A stretch of DNA of 64,000 bases from an uncultured Verrucomicrobia subdivision 3 bacterium (GTDB taxonomy: Bacteria; Verrucomicrobiota; Verrucomicrobiia; Limisphaerales; DASXHY01): NCBI GenBank assembly GCA_937890005.1, contig CALBZA010000049.1:1-64000 (forward strand), in the 5' to 3' direction. The translations under genes and the position numbers were made by a program. The notes under the pieces are model-generated. The model did no database searches. It was given only the letters and a program-made list of their open reading frames with translations, and had not been told where the DNA came from. Positions 1 through 8,884 of the stretch are shown one piece after another (position 1 is the stretch's first letter; the number at the start of each line of letters is the position of its first letter).

Positions 1-54
1 GGGTGGCCGGTTTAATCCGCCCACAAGTGGCTGGTTTTGATCTGCCCGGTGACA
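1..54. mobile_element. Possible end of an IS21-family element (tandem terminal repeats)
   Basis: Two imperfect direct repeats of about 21 bases lie at 3-23 and 27-48, each starting GTGGC(C/T)GGTTT and ending in (C/T)GCCC. IS21-family elements are known to carry several short repeats of this kind inside their ends. No transposase (IstA/IstB) is visible inside the window, so only one edge of an element, or a relic of one, could be present. The 230 bases that follow, up to the pseudopilin stop, hold no convincing gene. Confidence 0.4.
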
Positions 55-284
55 CCGCAAGAAAGGCGGCCCCTCGAACCGCTCTCATTACAGGATTCAA
101 ACTGTCCGCAATGTCATCGCCACCGTCACATCGGTCGCGTCGTTGCTGAATATCAATTGGGAAATGCTTACGCCCGGCCGACAGATGGCCGCGTTTCAAT
201 ACAGGTCATTCAGCCACGTTGTTCGAAAAGGAGGAGACTCACCGACCGAGATCGTCAATTTAACATGCAGTCAGATTCGCTAGA

Positions 285-1106
285 CTATCGGGTACCGGTA
301 TGATCGAGAAGCCATTGGGCATCCGCCTGATTCTGAGCGCCCCATCCGTTGGCGCCGGTCGCCGGACCTCCCCAACCTGGCACAGGATACTTGAGTGTCC
401 TCCACTTGTGCATCTCCGCGTGTCCATCGGCAAAAGCGACCCCGCTGGAACGGTTGTGGTAGGTGGCGGGAATATCGTTCAATCGGAGACTTGTCGCAAC
501 ATTGGCGTAATCCACACGGAACAGCGCATCATTGATGCTATTGTCATCTTCATCGATGATCACAAAAAACTCCGACGGATGGGATACCGCCGTTTGCTTG
601 GTAAATATCTTGAAATTGCCTCCGATGCCGGTCCAGGGCGGAGTCGTAAGGTAGCGACCGGACGTGTCGGCCAGTCCCATTGTAGAATTCATTGAAACAC
701 CTCGAAGCATGTCCTTCTTCACGTTCCCGGTGCATTTGTAGAGGGCGATGCTTTTGGTGTATGGAAAAAGCAACGCATTCTGGATGTAATTCGGATTCGT
801 TCTGTCGGCGGGGACCGACATGTCGCCGGTAGCCCATGCAAAGTTGACATTGTTATTGGCCCCGTTGATGGGATTGAGCACGAGACGATCGGACGAATCG
901 CTTGAATACATCTGCCACGCGAGAACGAACTGTTTACCGTTGTTCACGCAGCGAATTCCTTGAGCCTTGATCTTCGCCTTGCTCAGCGCCGGCAGAAGCA
1001 TCGATGCGAGGATTGCAATGATTGCAATGACGACAAGCAATTCAATCAGAGTGAAGCCTGCTCTGCCGACTGAACGCAGACTGAGGGATTCATTGGGTTT
1101 GTTCAT
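285..1106 (-). CDS. Type II secretion-like pseudopilin with H-X9-DG motif
   Basis: This is a type IV pilin-like or type II secretion pseudopilin. The N-terminus carries the class III leader and methylation signal GFTLIELLVVIAIIAILASM, which the prepilin peptidase cuts after the glycine. The C-terminal part has His, nine residues, then Asp-Gly (HNRSSGVAFADGH), the H-X9-DG signature common in Verrucomicrobiota and Planctomycetota. Such proteins form large paralogous families whose individual roles are mostly unknown. The chosen ATG at 1106 gives a leader of about 18 residues. An upstream ATG at 1220 has a better AAAGGA ribosome site and would add 38 residues, so the start is uncertain. A candidate processing enzyme, the prepilin peptidase at 49579-50688, lies in the same window. 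Confidence 0.85.
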   Translation of the reverse strand: MNKPNESLSLRSVGRAGFTLIELLVVIAIIAILASMLLPALSKAKIKAQGIRCVNNGKQFVLAWQMYSSDSSDRLVLNPINGANNNVNFAWATGDMSVPADRTNPNYIQNALLFPYTKSIALYKCTGNVKKDMLRGVSMNSTMGLADTSGRYLTTPPWTGIGGNFKIFTKQTAVSHPSEFFVIIDEDDNSINDALFRVDYANVATSLRLNDIPATYHNRSSGVAFADGHAEMHKWRTLKYPVPGWGGPATGANGWGAQNQADAQWLLDHTGTR

Positions 1107-1368
1107 GGTTCTCTTTGGGTTGGGTATTGGTCGAAGAGAAATGCGAGGTTGTCCCAGGACGAGCACACAGGGCTTGCACTCGACAACATCATCCGCACGG
1201 CTTATTCGCGAAATAACCATGGGTTTTCCTTTCGACCAAAGTGCTGTGAATTACCCCACCTTTCCCGGATTTTCTGCGGGCGACAATACGACATTTGTCA
1301 GGCGACCATTTCTGTCTGGGTCACGCCCGGCCTGACACTCCTATTGCGGATTGGGAATTCGTGCGTGA

Positions 1369-2760
1369 TCAAGCCGTCGCCCGGCGCGCCACCAGCTCAC
1401 GCTCGATCTCGTCCACCCGTTTTTGATTCAACGGATAAATCATCAACGCGCCGGCCTTCAGCAGCGCGAACAGCGCCGGTGCGACGGAAAAGGCGATCGT
1501 AATCCCCAGCAGCGCCGATGCCGTCTGAGTCGCAGCTCCTTTTACATACCCGAACTGGGCAAGGAACAAGGGAACGAGAAACCCGCCTATCAGGATGCCC
1601 GACTTGATGGAGAACAGAGATGCGGAATAAATCAGCCCCGTGGATCTGCGTCCGTATTTCAATTCGCCATAATCGGCAACATCGCCGTACAACGCCCAAG
1701 TCAACGCCGAGGTTGGTCCGGCACAGAACTGGGCAAGCATGTTCGCGCCGACCATCAGCCAGAAATGTCCTTTCGGGATGAAGAAGAATGCCAGGAAACA
1801 AATCCCCGTGACCAGACTCAACGCTGCGGCGTAGTACTTTTTATCCACACGCCGAGCGATCGGCCCCAGGCAGACCGTGCCCAGAACGAGTCCCAGCGCG
1901 CCACTGCTCAGAAAAAGGGTTGTGTGGTCCAGTCCCCAGATGACCGGCGTGGAGTCGTAACCCTGAACATACTTGAAGTAGAAAATCGTGCTGCCGGACC
2001 GAAGCGCGGAAAAGGCGTTGGAGAACACCGAAGTGATGAGCAACACCATCCAGGGCCAGTTTCTGAACAGCTCCCCGAGCTCCTCGCGCGCGTTCGTCTT
2101 CTGCTGAGGCGGCGGAGCAACGCGCTCTTTGGTCGTCGCAAACGTGATCAGGATCAGCGCCACGGACACCACTGCGAAAATCGCCATGGTCAGTCGAAAC
2201 CCGCGCGTTTCATTTCCCGCCCCGAGATATTCCACAAGGGGCCGGACAAACAAGGAGATGAGAAAGGCCGCTCCGAACGCACCGATGAAGCGGAAGGTGG
2301 ACGCCACAGTGCGCGTCCGGGGTGATGGGCTGATGACTCCGAGCATTGCGGAATACGGCACGTTGATGACGGTATAGCTCATCATCATCAACGCATATGT
2401 CACAAAAGCGTAAATGGTCTTCCCACCCTCACTCAAATCCGGCCCCGCAAACATCAGGTAGCCGCAAATGCCATAAGGAACCGCTCCGAACAGGAGGTAC
2501 GGCCTGAACTTTCCCCACCGGGTTTTCGTCCGGTCCGCGATCAATCCCATGATGACGTCGTCGAACGCGCCGAACGCGCGAACAACCGGCACCAACCAGA
2601 GCAGAACCGTCGCGGGAATTCCCCAGACATCCACATAATAGTAGGTCAGGAAAATGTTGAACGTCTGGAAGAAGAAGTTCGAAGCGGTGTCGCCCAGAGC
2701 GTAACCGACATACTCGCGGGTCTTCAGCCGATGTTCGGGGGCAGTTTGCTCTGAGCTCAT
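1369..2760 (-). CDS. GPH-family (MelB/XylP-like) sugar:cation symporter
   Basis: This major facilitator protein of 463 residues has about twelve hydrophobic segments. The cytoplasmic loop ADRTKTRWGKFRPYL between helices 2 and 3, and the early GDTASN stretch, are typical of the glycoside-pentoside-hexuronide:cation symporter group (MelB, XylP, GusB). It sits just downstream of the FAH-family dehydratase on the same strand. A TTG at 2778 overlaps that gene's stop codon, so translation might begin there and be coupled; the ATG at 2760 is used here. With D-xylonate dehydratase and a cytoplasmic GH43 xylosidase next to it, import of xylosides or xylo-oligosaccharides is the best guess. The substrate is inferred, not shown by the sequence. 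Confidence 0.88.
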   Translation of the reverse strand: MSSEQTAPEHRLKTREYVGYALGDTASNFFFQTFNIFLTYYYVDVWGIPATVLLWLVPVVRAFGAFDDVIMGLIADRTKTRWGKFRPYLLFGAVPYGICGYLMFAGPDLSEGGKTIYAFVTYALMMMSYTVINVPYSAMLGVISPSPRTRTVASTFRFIGAFGAAFLISLFVRPLVEYLGAGNETRGFRLTMAIFAVVSVALILITFATTKERVAPPPQQKTNAREELGELFRNWPWMVLLITSVFSNAFSALRSGSTIFYFKYVQGYDSTPVIWGLDHTTLFLSSGALGLVLGTVCLGPIARRVDKKYYAAALSLVTGICFLAFFFIPKGHFWLMVGANMLAQFCAGPTSALTWALYGDVADYGELKYGRRSTGLIYSASLFSIKSGILIGGFLVPLFLAQFGYVKGAATQTASALLGITIAFSVAPALFALLKAGALMIYPLNQKRVDEIERELVARRATA

Positions 2761-2774
2761 GATTTGAACGCAAA

Positions 2775-3638
2775 TCAACGAATGATCACGACGTCGTTCT
2801 GCAACGTGCCAATGCCGCTGACGTGAATCGAAACCTCGTCGTCTTCGGCAAGAGTGAAGGTGTCGGGCGGAACGATTCCCGTGCCGGTGAGAAGCACAGC
2901 ACCATTTGGAAAGGTCTGGCAGCGAAATAGAAACTGCGCCAGCTCATCGAACGAACGGACGATGTTGCCCACATCGGTTTCGCCCTCAAAAACGATTTCG
3001 CCCGCGCGTCGCACCTGCAAGGCGACCTTCCATCCGCGCGCCTGTTCTTCCGAAGCATTGAGGACAATCCAAGGTCCCAATGCACACGAACGGCTGTAGG
3101 TTTTGGCCTGCGGAAGGTACAACAGATTCTCGCCCTCGATATCGCGCGAACTCATGTCGTTTCCGATGGTGCAGCCCACGATTTTTCCCTGTGAATTCAA
3201 CACCAACGCGAGCTCCGGTTCGGGAACGTTCCATCGCGAGTCATGACGAATTCCGACCGATTCGCCGTGCGCCACAACTTTTTCGGGAAGCGACTTGAAA
3301 AACAGCTCCGGCCGTTCCGCAGAATAAACACGGTCATAAGCGTTCGCGCTGAATTCTGATTCCTCCATCCGGGCTTTCCGGCTCCGTAGATAAGTGACAC
3401 CCGCAGCCCACACTTCCTGCTGCTCGACCGGCGCGAGTAACTTCACTTCCGATACAGGAAGACTCGGAAGATCCGCGTGGTTGATGCCGCGAATCGTCGC
3501 AGACGGATTTTCCTCCTCCAGCAACGTGGACAAACGGGTGATGCCTCCAGGAGTGAGATCGAGAATGGTGGTTGGATCGGAAAGCAGCCCAATTCGCGCG
3601 ACATCTGATGAGTGATGTTTAAAACGGCAGAGCTTCAT
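2775..3638 (-). CDS. FAH-family hydrolase/dehydratase, likely 2-keto-3-deoxy-pentonate dehydratase
   Basis: The protein belongs to the fumarylacetoacetate hydrolase superfamily and is 287 residues long. The metal-binding ExE pair lies in NVPEPELALVL, and the following block GNDMSSRDIEGEN with LYLPQAK and SCALGP closely resembles KdaD/XylX-type 2-keto-3-deoxy-D-arabinonate (xylonate) dehydratases. These make 2,5-dioxopentanoate in the Weimberg pathway. Its start lies 47 bases from the divergent D-xylonate dehydratase gene, which would produce its substrate, and this supports the assignment. The start MKLCRF matches the usual family N-terminus. Other FAH-family hydrolases acting on different 2-keto acids cannot be excluded from sequence alone. 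Confidence 0.85.
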   Translation of the reverse strand: MKLCRFKHHSSDVARIGLLSDPTTILDLTPGGITRLSTLLEEENPSATIRGINHADLPSLPVSEVKLLAPVEQQEVWAAGVTYLRSRKARMEESEFSANAYDRVYSAERPELFFKSLPEKVVAHGESVGIRHDSRWNVPEPELALVLNSQGKIVGCTIGNDMSSRDIEGENLLYLPQAKTYSRSCALGPWIVLNASEEQARGWKVALQVRRAGEIVFEGETDVGNIVRSFDELAQFLFRCQTFPNGAVLLTGTGIVPPDTFTLAEDDEVSIHVSGIGTLQNDVVIIR

Positions 3639-3685
3639 GGGCCGGAATGCTGTCACAGGCGCTCAAACAAAACAAAGGTCCAGCA
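3639..3685. promoter_or_regulatory. Short divergent promoter region between the two dehydratase genes
   Basis: Only 47 bases separate the divergent starts of the FAH-family dehydratase (minus strand) and the D-xylonate dehydratase (plus strand). An AAAGG ribosome site for the plus-strand gene lies at 3674-3678. Promoters of the two genes must overlap here or extend into the coding regions. No clear operator palindrome was found, and no regulator gene is adjacent. Confidence 0.45.
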
Positions 3686-5695
3686 ATGGACAAAAATCCG
3701 CACGACCCGGGCCGCCAACCGCATACAATGGCTGCAATGAACCTGAGTTCGAATCCTTTCGATTCCGATTCCAACGACATCTATCGCGTCCAGACCAGCG
3801 GACCGGGTCCGGCCGGAAGCCTGCCATTGACGGAGGCTCAGCTGCGTCAAAGCCCCAGCGGCGACCTGTTCGGAATGACGCAGAATGCCGGCATGGGTTG
3901 GAATCCATCAGAGCTCGGCCGCAAACAGTTTCTCATTCTCAGCACTCAGGGTGGTCTGCGCGCCCCGAACGGAACGCCCATCGCACTCGGATATCACACC
4001 GGGCATTGGGAGATCGGCTTGTTGGTCCAGGCCGCTGCGGAGGAATTTCGCCGGCTGAAAACAATTCCCTTTGCGGCATTCTGCTCCGATCCATGCGACG
4101 GACGAACGCAGGGAACGACCGGAATGTTCGACAGTCTTCCGTATCGAAACGACGCAGCCATTTTGTTTCGCCGATTGGCGCGATCGCTGCCACAGCGCGC
4201 GGGCGTTCTTGGAATCGCCACATGCGACAAAGGCCTTCCTGCCATGATGCTGGCGATCGCCGGGTTGCCGGACCTGCCTGGCGCGATCGTTCCGGGTGGC
4301 GTAACACTTCCTCCAAAAAACGGCGAGGATGCCGGCACGGTGCAAACACTCGGAACCCGTTTCGCACATCAACTCGTCACGCTGTCTGAAGCCGCGGAAC
4401 TCGGCTGTCGCGCGTGTGGATCACCGGGCGGTGGCTGTCAGTTCCTTGGAACCGCGGCGACGGCACAGGTGGTCAGCGAGGCATTGGGATTGTCCGTTCC
4501 ACATTCCGCCCTCGCGCCATCAGGCCAGCCGGTATGGGTCGATCTCGCAATACGCTCGGCGCGCGCACTGCATCGATTGGAAGCGCGTGGACTGAAGACC
4601 CGCGATCTCCTCACCGACGCCAGTCTGGAAAACGCGATGGCCCTTCACGCGGCATTCGGAGGCTCAACCAATCTGCTGCTCCACGTCCCTGCAATTGCCC
4701 ACGCTGCCGGACTTCGCCCACCCACCGTTGAGGATTGGATCCGGGTGAATCGCAGCGTGCCCCGGCTGGTCAGCGTTCTGCCCAATGGCCCCGTCCACCA
4801 TCCCACCGTGCGTGTCTTCCTGGCGGGCGGTGTTCCGGAAGTCATGCTCCATCTCCGACGCCTCGGCCTGCTTCGAACCGATGTGCTGACCGCCACCGGA
4901 CAGACACTGGGTGAAAATCTCGACTGGTGGGAAAAATCGGAAAGGCGCGCACGTTTCCGCGAACTGCTTCTCAAGAAAGACGGCGTGAATCCGGATGACG
5001 TCATCCTTTCACCCGATCGCGCTCGCGCCCAGGGAATGAACGGCACTCTGGTTTTTCCAACCGGCAATCTCGCGCCACAAGGATCCGTAGTGAAGGCCGG
5101 CGCGATCGATCTCACCCTGTTCAACAAGGATGGCGTTTTTCGGCACGAAGGACCGGTGCGGGTTTTTGTGCGGGAGAAGGACGCCATTGCCGCCATCAAG
5201 AACGGCCACATTCGGGAGGGAGACGTGATCGTGCTCGTCGGCATTGGTCCGATGGGCACGGGAATGGAGGAAACGTATCAGGTCACGGGCGCACTCAAAC
5301 ATTTGCCTCACGGTAAATCGATCGCACTGCTCACCGATGCTCGGTTCTCCGGCGTCTCGACCGGCCCATGCATCGGACACATCGGACCGGAGGGACTTGC
5401 GGGTGGTCCGTTGGGAAAACTTCGCGACGGCGACGTTGTCCGCATAACCATTGACCGAAACCGCATTGAAGGACGGGTTGATTTCGTGGGGGAAGGCTCG
5501 ACAAGGTTTGATCCCGACGAAGGTGGGCGAATTCTGGCGCAACGCGAAATTCGAAATGACATGGCACCCGATCCGGCGCTTCCCGAAGACACGCGCCTGT
5601 GGGCTGCCCTGCAACTCGTCAGTGGAGGAACGTGGGCCGGCTGCGTTTACGATCCACAAAAAATCGTTGAACAGTTGCAGCGCAAATCCGGCTGA
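3686..5695 (+). CDS. yjhG: D-xylonate dehydratase, YjhG/YagF type (IlvD/Edd family)
   Basis: This Fe-S dehydratase of 669 residues converts D-xylonate to 2-keto-3-deoxy-D-xylonate in oxidative xylose breakdown. It matches E. coli YjhG/YagF along its whole length, for example PSGDLFGMTQNAGMGW, SDPCDGRTQGTTGMFDSLPY, SGGTWAGC and FGGSTNLLLH. The probable cluster ligands are Cys137 (PCDG), Cys180 (TCDKG) and Cys251 (GGGCQF). The ATG at 3686 is preceded by AAAGG at good spacing; a start at 3728 or 3737 would be nearer the E. coli length of about 655. The divergent neighbour encodes the probable next enzyme. The stop lies 34 bases from the convergent GH43 gene's stop. Confidence 0.95.
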   Translation: MDKNPHDPGRQPHTMAAMNLSSNPFDSDSNDIYRVQTSGPGPAGSLPLTEAQLRQSPSGDLFGMTQNAGMGWNPSELGRKQFLILSTQGGLRAPNGTPIALGYHTGHWEIGLLVQAAAEEFRRLKTIPFAAFCSDPCDGRTQGTTGMFDSLPYRNDAAILFRRLARSLPQRAGVLGIATCDKGLPAMMLAIAGLPDLPGAIVPGGVTLPPKNGEDAGTVQTLGTRFAHQLVTLSEAAELGCRACGSPGGGCQFLGTAATAQVVSEALGLSVPHSALAPSGQPVWVDLAIRSARALHRLEARGLKTRDLLTDASLENAMALHAAFGGSTNLLLHVPAIAHAAGLRPPTVEDWIRVNRSVPRLVSVLPNGPVHHPTVRVFLAGGVPEVMLHLRRLGLLRTDVLTATGQTLGENLDWWEKSERRARFRELLLKKDGVNPDDVILSPDRARAQGMNGTLVFPTGNLAPQGSVVKAGAIDLTLFNKDGVFRHEGPVRVFVREKDAIAAIKNGHIREGDVIVLVGIGPMGTGMEETYQVTGALKHLPHGKSIALLTDARFSGVSTGPCIGHIGPEGLAGGPLGKLRDGDVVRITIDRNRIEGRVDFVGEGSTRFDPDEGGRILAQREIRNDMAPDPALPEDTRLWAALQLVSGGTWAGCVYDPQKIVEQLQRKSG

Positions 5696-5729
5696 TACCG
5701 GTTCGCCATCAGGCCGGCCGAAAGCGGTC

Positions 5730-7397
5730 TTATTCGAACGGGTTCCGGCGATACTCTCTCTCCCGATATTCGAACCGGTCGAAATCCGCGTGACGCATCG
5801 TGCCGGCCATGTCCTGACAGGCCATTCCCACGAATGCCCCGGTGAAATTCGGCATGCCCGGCGCGCTCGCTTCATCGGACAGGATGCTGGCATCCAACGG
5901 CTGCGGCAGCCATCGCCATTCGGCATCGACGCCTTCAACCTTCCATCCGAAATAGAGCCGCTCGAAATCAACTTCCGCGCGCAAATGCACCCGTCGCCCT
6001 GCCGGTATCGGAACGGGTTCGGAAAATGCGTCGGCCTGAAGCGAGTCGGGAATGCACGACATCACTCGAAGATATTTTCCAACGCGTTCGTCGTGCGAGA
6101 TGTGAAGGTAATGGAACTTGGCGGAGTTGTAATAGCAGACCAGTCCGGCGCTCTGCTGGAAATGTTCCGGCTCGAACTCCACTACCGTGGAACAACTGAA
6201 ACAATGCGCCTGCTGACGGCGTGCGACGAGGCTTTGTTTGAAATGGCTTCCAATGGTTTCTCGTCCAAACAACCGGAGAAATCCGGGCCGCGCAGCAACG
6301 CTGAAAATCTCCTCCGGCCAGGGTGTGCGCAGCCATTGGAAATCAATGGGAAGCTCCGGACCATCGAAATCGTGCCGCGTGTTTTGCGCCGGGAACTTTT
6401 CCCGCGGCAGTTGAGGCGCCGGTGTTTCCACGGTGGGAATCCCCTGCCCGTCCAGCGTTCGCAACCAGCCGTCGTCGCCCCAGATCATTTTCTGGATGGC
6501 CGTCTCGCGCCCCAGTGTGCAGCGGCCCCGATTCTTCAGCGGCCTGCCGCAAAGATACACCATGTAGGTTTCGCCTGATTGCGTTTCGACCAGGTCGGCA
6601 TGACCCGCCCGTTGCAGTTCTACATCAGGATAATTGCGCGCGCTGAGAATGTGTTTGTCCGGATGCAGCTCGTAAGGACCTTCGATGTTTTTTGACCGCG
6701 CGAGCGTCACGGCGTGGTTCCATCCGGTTCCGCCTTCAGCCGTGAGCAGATAATACCAGCCATTTCGCTTGTAGAGATGCGCTCCTTCCGTGAAGCCAAG
6801 CGATGTTCCGGAGAATATTATCTTCCGCTCTCCAATCAGCCGACGCTCTTTCACGGAAAATTCCTGAAGCACGATCCCGGCAAAACGGTTCCGTCCGGGC
6901 CGATGATCCCAAAGCATGTTCAGGAGATACTTCCGGCCATCCTCGTCGTGAAACAGGGAAGGATCGAATCCGCTGCTGTTCAGATAAATTGGATCGGACC
7001 AGGGGCCTTCGATCGCCGGACTCGTGACCACGTAGTTGTGAAAATCCCGGAGCGATGCGCCGCCGGCGCCGGCCACCGTGCTTCGGCCGAATCGCTTCAC
7101 ATCGGTAAAGACCAGCCAGAACAATCCGTCGTGATGCGTGAGACACGGAGCCCAGACGCCGCATGAATCGGCGTCGCCGAGCATGTTCAATTGCGTCGCA
7201 CGATTCAGCGGACGCCCCAGCAGCCGCCAGTTCACCAGATCGCGCGAGTGATGAATCTGCACCCCCGGAAACCATTCGAACGTGGAGGTCGCAATGTAGA
7301 AATCGTCTCCCACCCGCACGATGGACGGATCCGGATTGAACCCGCGCAGAATGGGATTCCGAATGAACGCGTTTTCGTCTGAGAAACCTGAGCTCAT
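5730..7397 (-). CDS. Glycoside hydrolase family 43 beta-xylosidase
   Basis: This is a GH43 beta-xylosidase or alpha-L-arabinofuranosidase of 555 residues with a five-bladed propeller followed by a C-terminal beta-sandwich, the usual architecture of subfamily 11/12 xylosidases. The expected inverting triad is visible: Asp23 in NPDPSIV, Asp145 in GFDPSLFHDEDG and Glu204 in TEGAHLYK. There is no signal peptide, so it should act in the cytoplasm on imported xylo-oligosaccharides, which fits the nearby symporter. An in-frame GTG two codons upstream is an alternative start. Xylose released here would need a dehydrogenase, not seen in the window, to feed the xylonate dehydratase next door. Confidence 0.93.
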   Translation of the reverse strand: MSSGFSDENAFIRNPILRGFNPDPSIVRVGDDFYIATSTFEWFPGVQIHHSRDLVNWRLLGRPLNRATQLNMLGDADSCGVWAPCLTHHDGLFWLVFTDVKRFGRSTVAGAGGASLRDFHNYVVTSPAIEGPWSDPIYLNSSGFDPSLFHDEDGRKYLLNMLWDHRPGRNRFAGIVLQEFSVKERRLIGERKIIFSGTSLGFTEGAHLYKRNGWYYLLTAEGGTGWNHAVTLARSKNIEGPYELHPDKHILSARNYPDVELQRAGHADLVETQSGETYMVYLCGRPLKNRGRCTLGRETAIQKMIWGDDGWLRTLDGQGIPTVETPAPQLPREKFPAQNTRHDFDGPELPIDFQWLRTPWPEEIFSVAARPGFLRLFGRETIGSHFKQSLVARRQQAHCFSCSTVVEFEPEHFQQSAGLVCYYNSAKFHYLHISHDERVGKYLRVMSCIPDSLQADAFSEPVPIPAGRRVHLRAEVDFERLYFGWKVEGVDAEWRWLPQPLDASILSDEASAPGMPNFTGAFVGMACQDMAGTMRHADFDRFEYREREYRRNPFE

Positions 7398-7428
7398 TTG
7401 CACGGATGTTACAGGCGTTTGAAAAAAA

Positions 7429-8823
7429 TCAACCCAGCTTCCATGGCGCGCGATATTCCCGCGTCAGAAGCTTGCCGGCCTCCGCGTCATCAATGATCTC
7501 TTCGCGTTCTGGATTCCAGCGAATCTTTCGCCCTGTGAGCATCGCGATCAGCCCGAGATGTCCTGGAATCGCTGAATGATGCGCGGTCTCCACAGGAGCC
7601 ACAGTCGGCTTTCTGGATTTGACGCTATCGAGGAAGTTCCGGTGATGGCCCGGCGATTCATACAATCGGACTTTTCTGAAGTCGTCCGGAAGTTCCTTCT
7701 GCGACTGCCATTCGGGGTTCGACGACTGGATGCCCCATTCTCCAACCCAGAGCCAGCCATCCGCTCCGATCCATTTCGTTCCCTCCTCAATCTCGGGATG
7801 GCCGCCGGCGATCGTCATATCGATTCCGTCAGGATATTTCAGCTCGATCCGATATTCCGTGGCGGTGTTGAACACAGCATCCTTGGGCGGAAACTCGCCG
7901 CGTCCCTGAACTTCCGTCGGCCCGGAGCTGTCGCAATCCATTCCCCAGTGCGCGATGTCGCAATGATGGCCGATCCAGTCCATGAGCATTCCTCCGCCTG
8001 TGTTGTAATGCCAGCGCCAGTTCATGTGCGTGCGGGCCTGCACATAAGGCAACTTTTCAGCCGGGCCGACCCACATTTCATAGTCCAGCTCGGGCGGAGG
8101 TGACGAAGACTCCTGTCCGCCATACGATCCACCGAATCCTCCCTGAAAATCAAAATGACCCGAAAGAAGCCCGACCTCCACCCGCTTCAGTTTTCCAAGG
8201 AGCCCGTTTCGAACAATCTCTGCAGCGCGCCGATAAACTTTTCGCGAACGCCGCCACGACCCGGTCTGCCAGATGATCTTGTTCTGCTGGACAGCGCGGA
8301 CAATCGCCTGTTGCTCAGCGATCGTTCTGGCCAGTGGTTTCTCGCCGTAGATGTCCTTTTTCTGTTTCGCTGCTTCGATTGCGATCAAGGCATGCCAGTG
8401 GTCCGGAACGGAAATGATCACGGCATCGATATCATCCCGCTTGAGCAACTCACGGTAATCGCTGTACGCCGCGCAATCCTTGGTGCCGTAATGCGCGTTG
8501 ATGGTCTCGACGGCATCCTGAAGGTGTTTCTTGTCCACATCGCAGGCGGCGACAACGCGGCAATCGCTCTCCGCCATGAACGCCTGCGTGTTCTCAGGCC
8601 CCTGCATTCCCCAGCCGATCACACCTATCGTGATTTGATTCGACGGTCGGCTCTGCGCGAATATCGAACTCGGAATGATGGCTGGCAATGCCACCGCCGC
8701 GGCACTTGCAGTGATGAAACGGCGGCGGTTGAAAAGTTTGGGTTCTTTGTTCACGGGATTCCAGGATGGCACCGATCCGCCGGTTCCGGACGAAATATCA
8801 GCACGCCCCACTTTGCTCTTCAT
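7429..8823 (-). CDS. Tat-exported Gfo/Idh/MocA family oxidoreductase
   Basis: The protein has 464 residues. A twin-arginine leader (NRRRFITASAAAVALPAI) begins about 30 residues in, followed by a Rossmann domain with GVIGWGMQG and the family motif GEKPLA. The C-terminal half is the long bacterial Gfo/Idh C-terminal domain found in exported members from Verrucomicrobiota and Planctomycetota. Such enzymes carry tightly bound NAD(H) folded before export and usually act on sugars or glycosides. The gene shares strand with the GH43 gene downstream (31 bases apart) and the esterase gene upstream (61 bases), so it may belong to the same polysaccharide-use unit. The substrate is unknown. Confidence 0.9.
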   Translation of the reverse strand: MKSKVGRADISSGTGGSVPSWNPVNKEPKLFNRRRFITASAAAVALPAIIPSSIFAQSRPSNQITIGVIGWGMQGPENTQAFMAESDCRVVAACDVDKKHLQDAVETINAHYGTKDCAAYSDYRELLKRDDIDAVIISVPDHWHALIAIEAAKQKKDIYGEKPLARTIAEQQAIVRAVQQNKIIWQTGSWRRSRKVYRRAAEIVRNGLLGKLKRVEVGLLSGHFDFQGGFGGSYGGQESSSPPPELDYEMWVGPAEKLPYVQARTHMNWRWHYNTGGGMLMDWIGHHCDIAHWGMDCDSSGPTEVQGRGEFPPKDAVFNTATEYRIELKYPDGIDMTIAGGHPEIEEGTKWIGADGWLWVGEWGIQSSNPEWQSQKELPDDFRKVRLYESPGHHRNFLDSVKSRKPTVAPVETAHHSAIPGHLGLIAMLTGRKIRWNPEREEIIDDAEAGKLLTREYRAPWKLG

Positions 8824-8884
8824 GATTTCTTCGTCTGAAAGGAGTGCGCCGGTTCAGGTGAGTGCTGCTGGAGATTCAGTTCGT

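Noticed and set aside
37..303. 88-residue open frame at the left edge
   Set aside because: It starts inside the IS-like repeat, overlaps the pseudopilin end, and its composition is Arg/Pro/Gln-rich without any recognisable motif.
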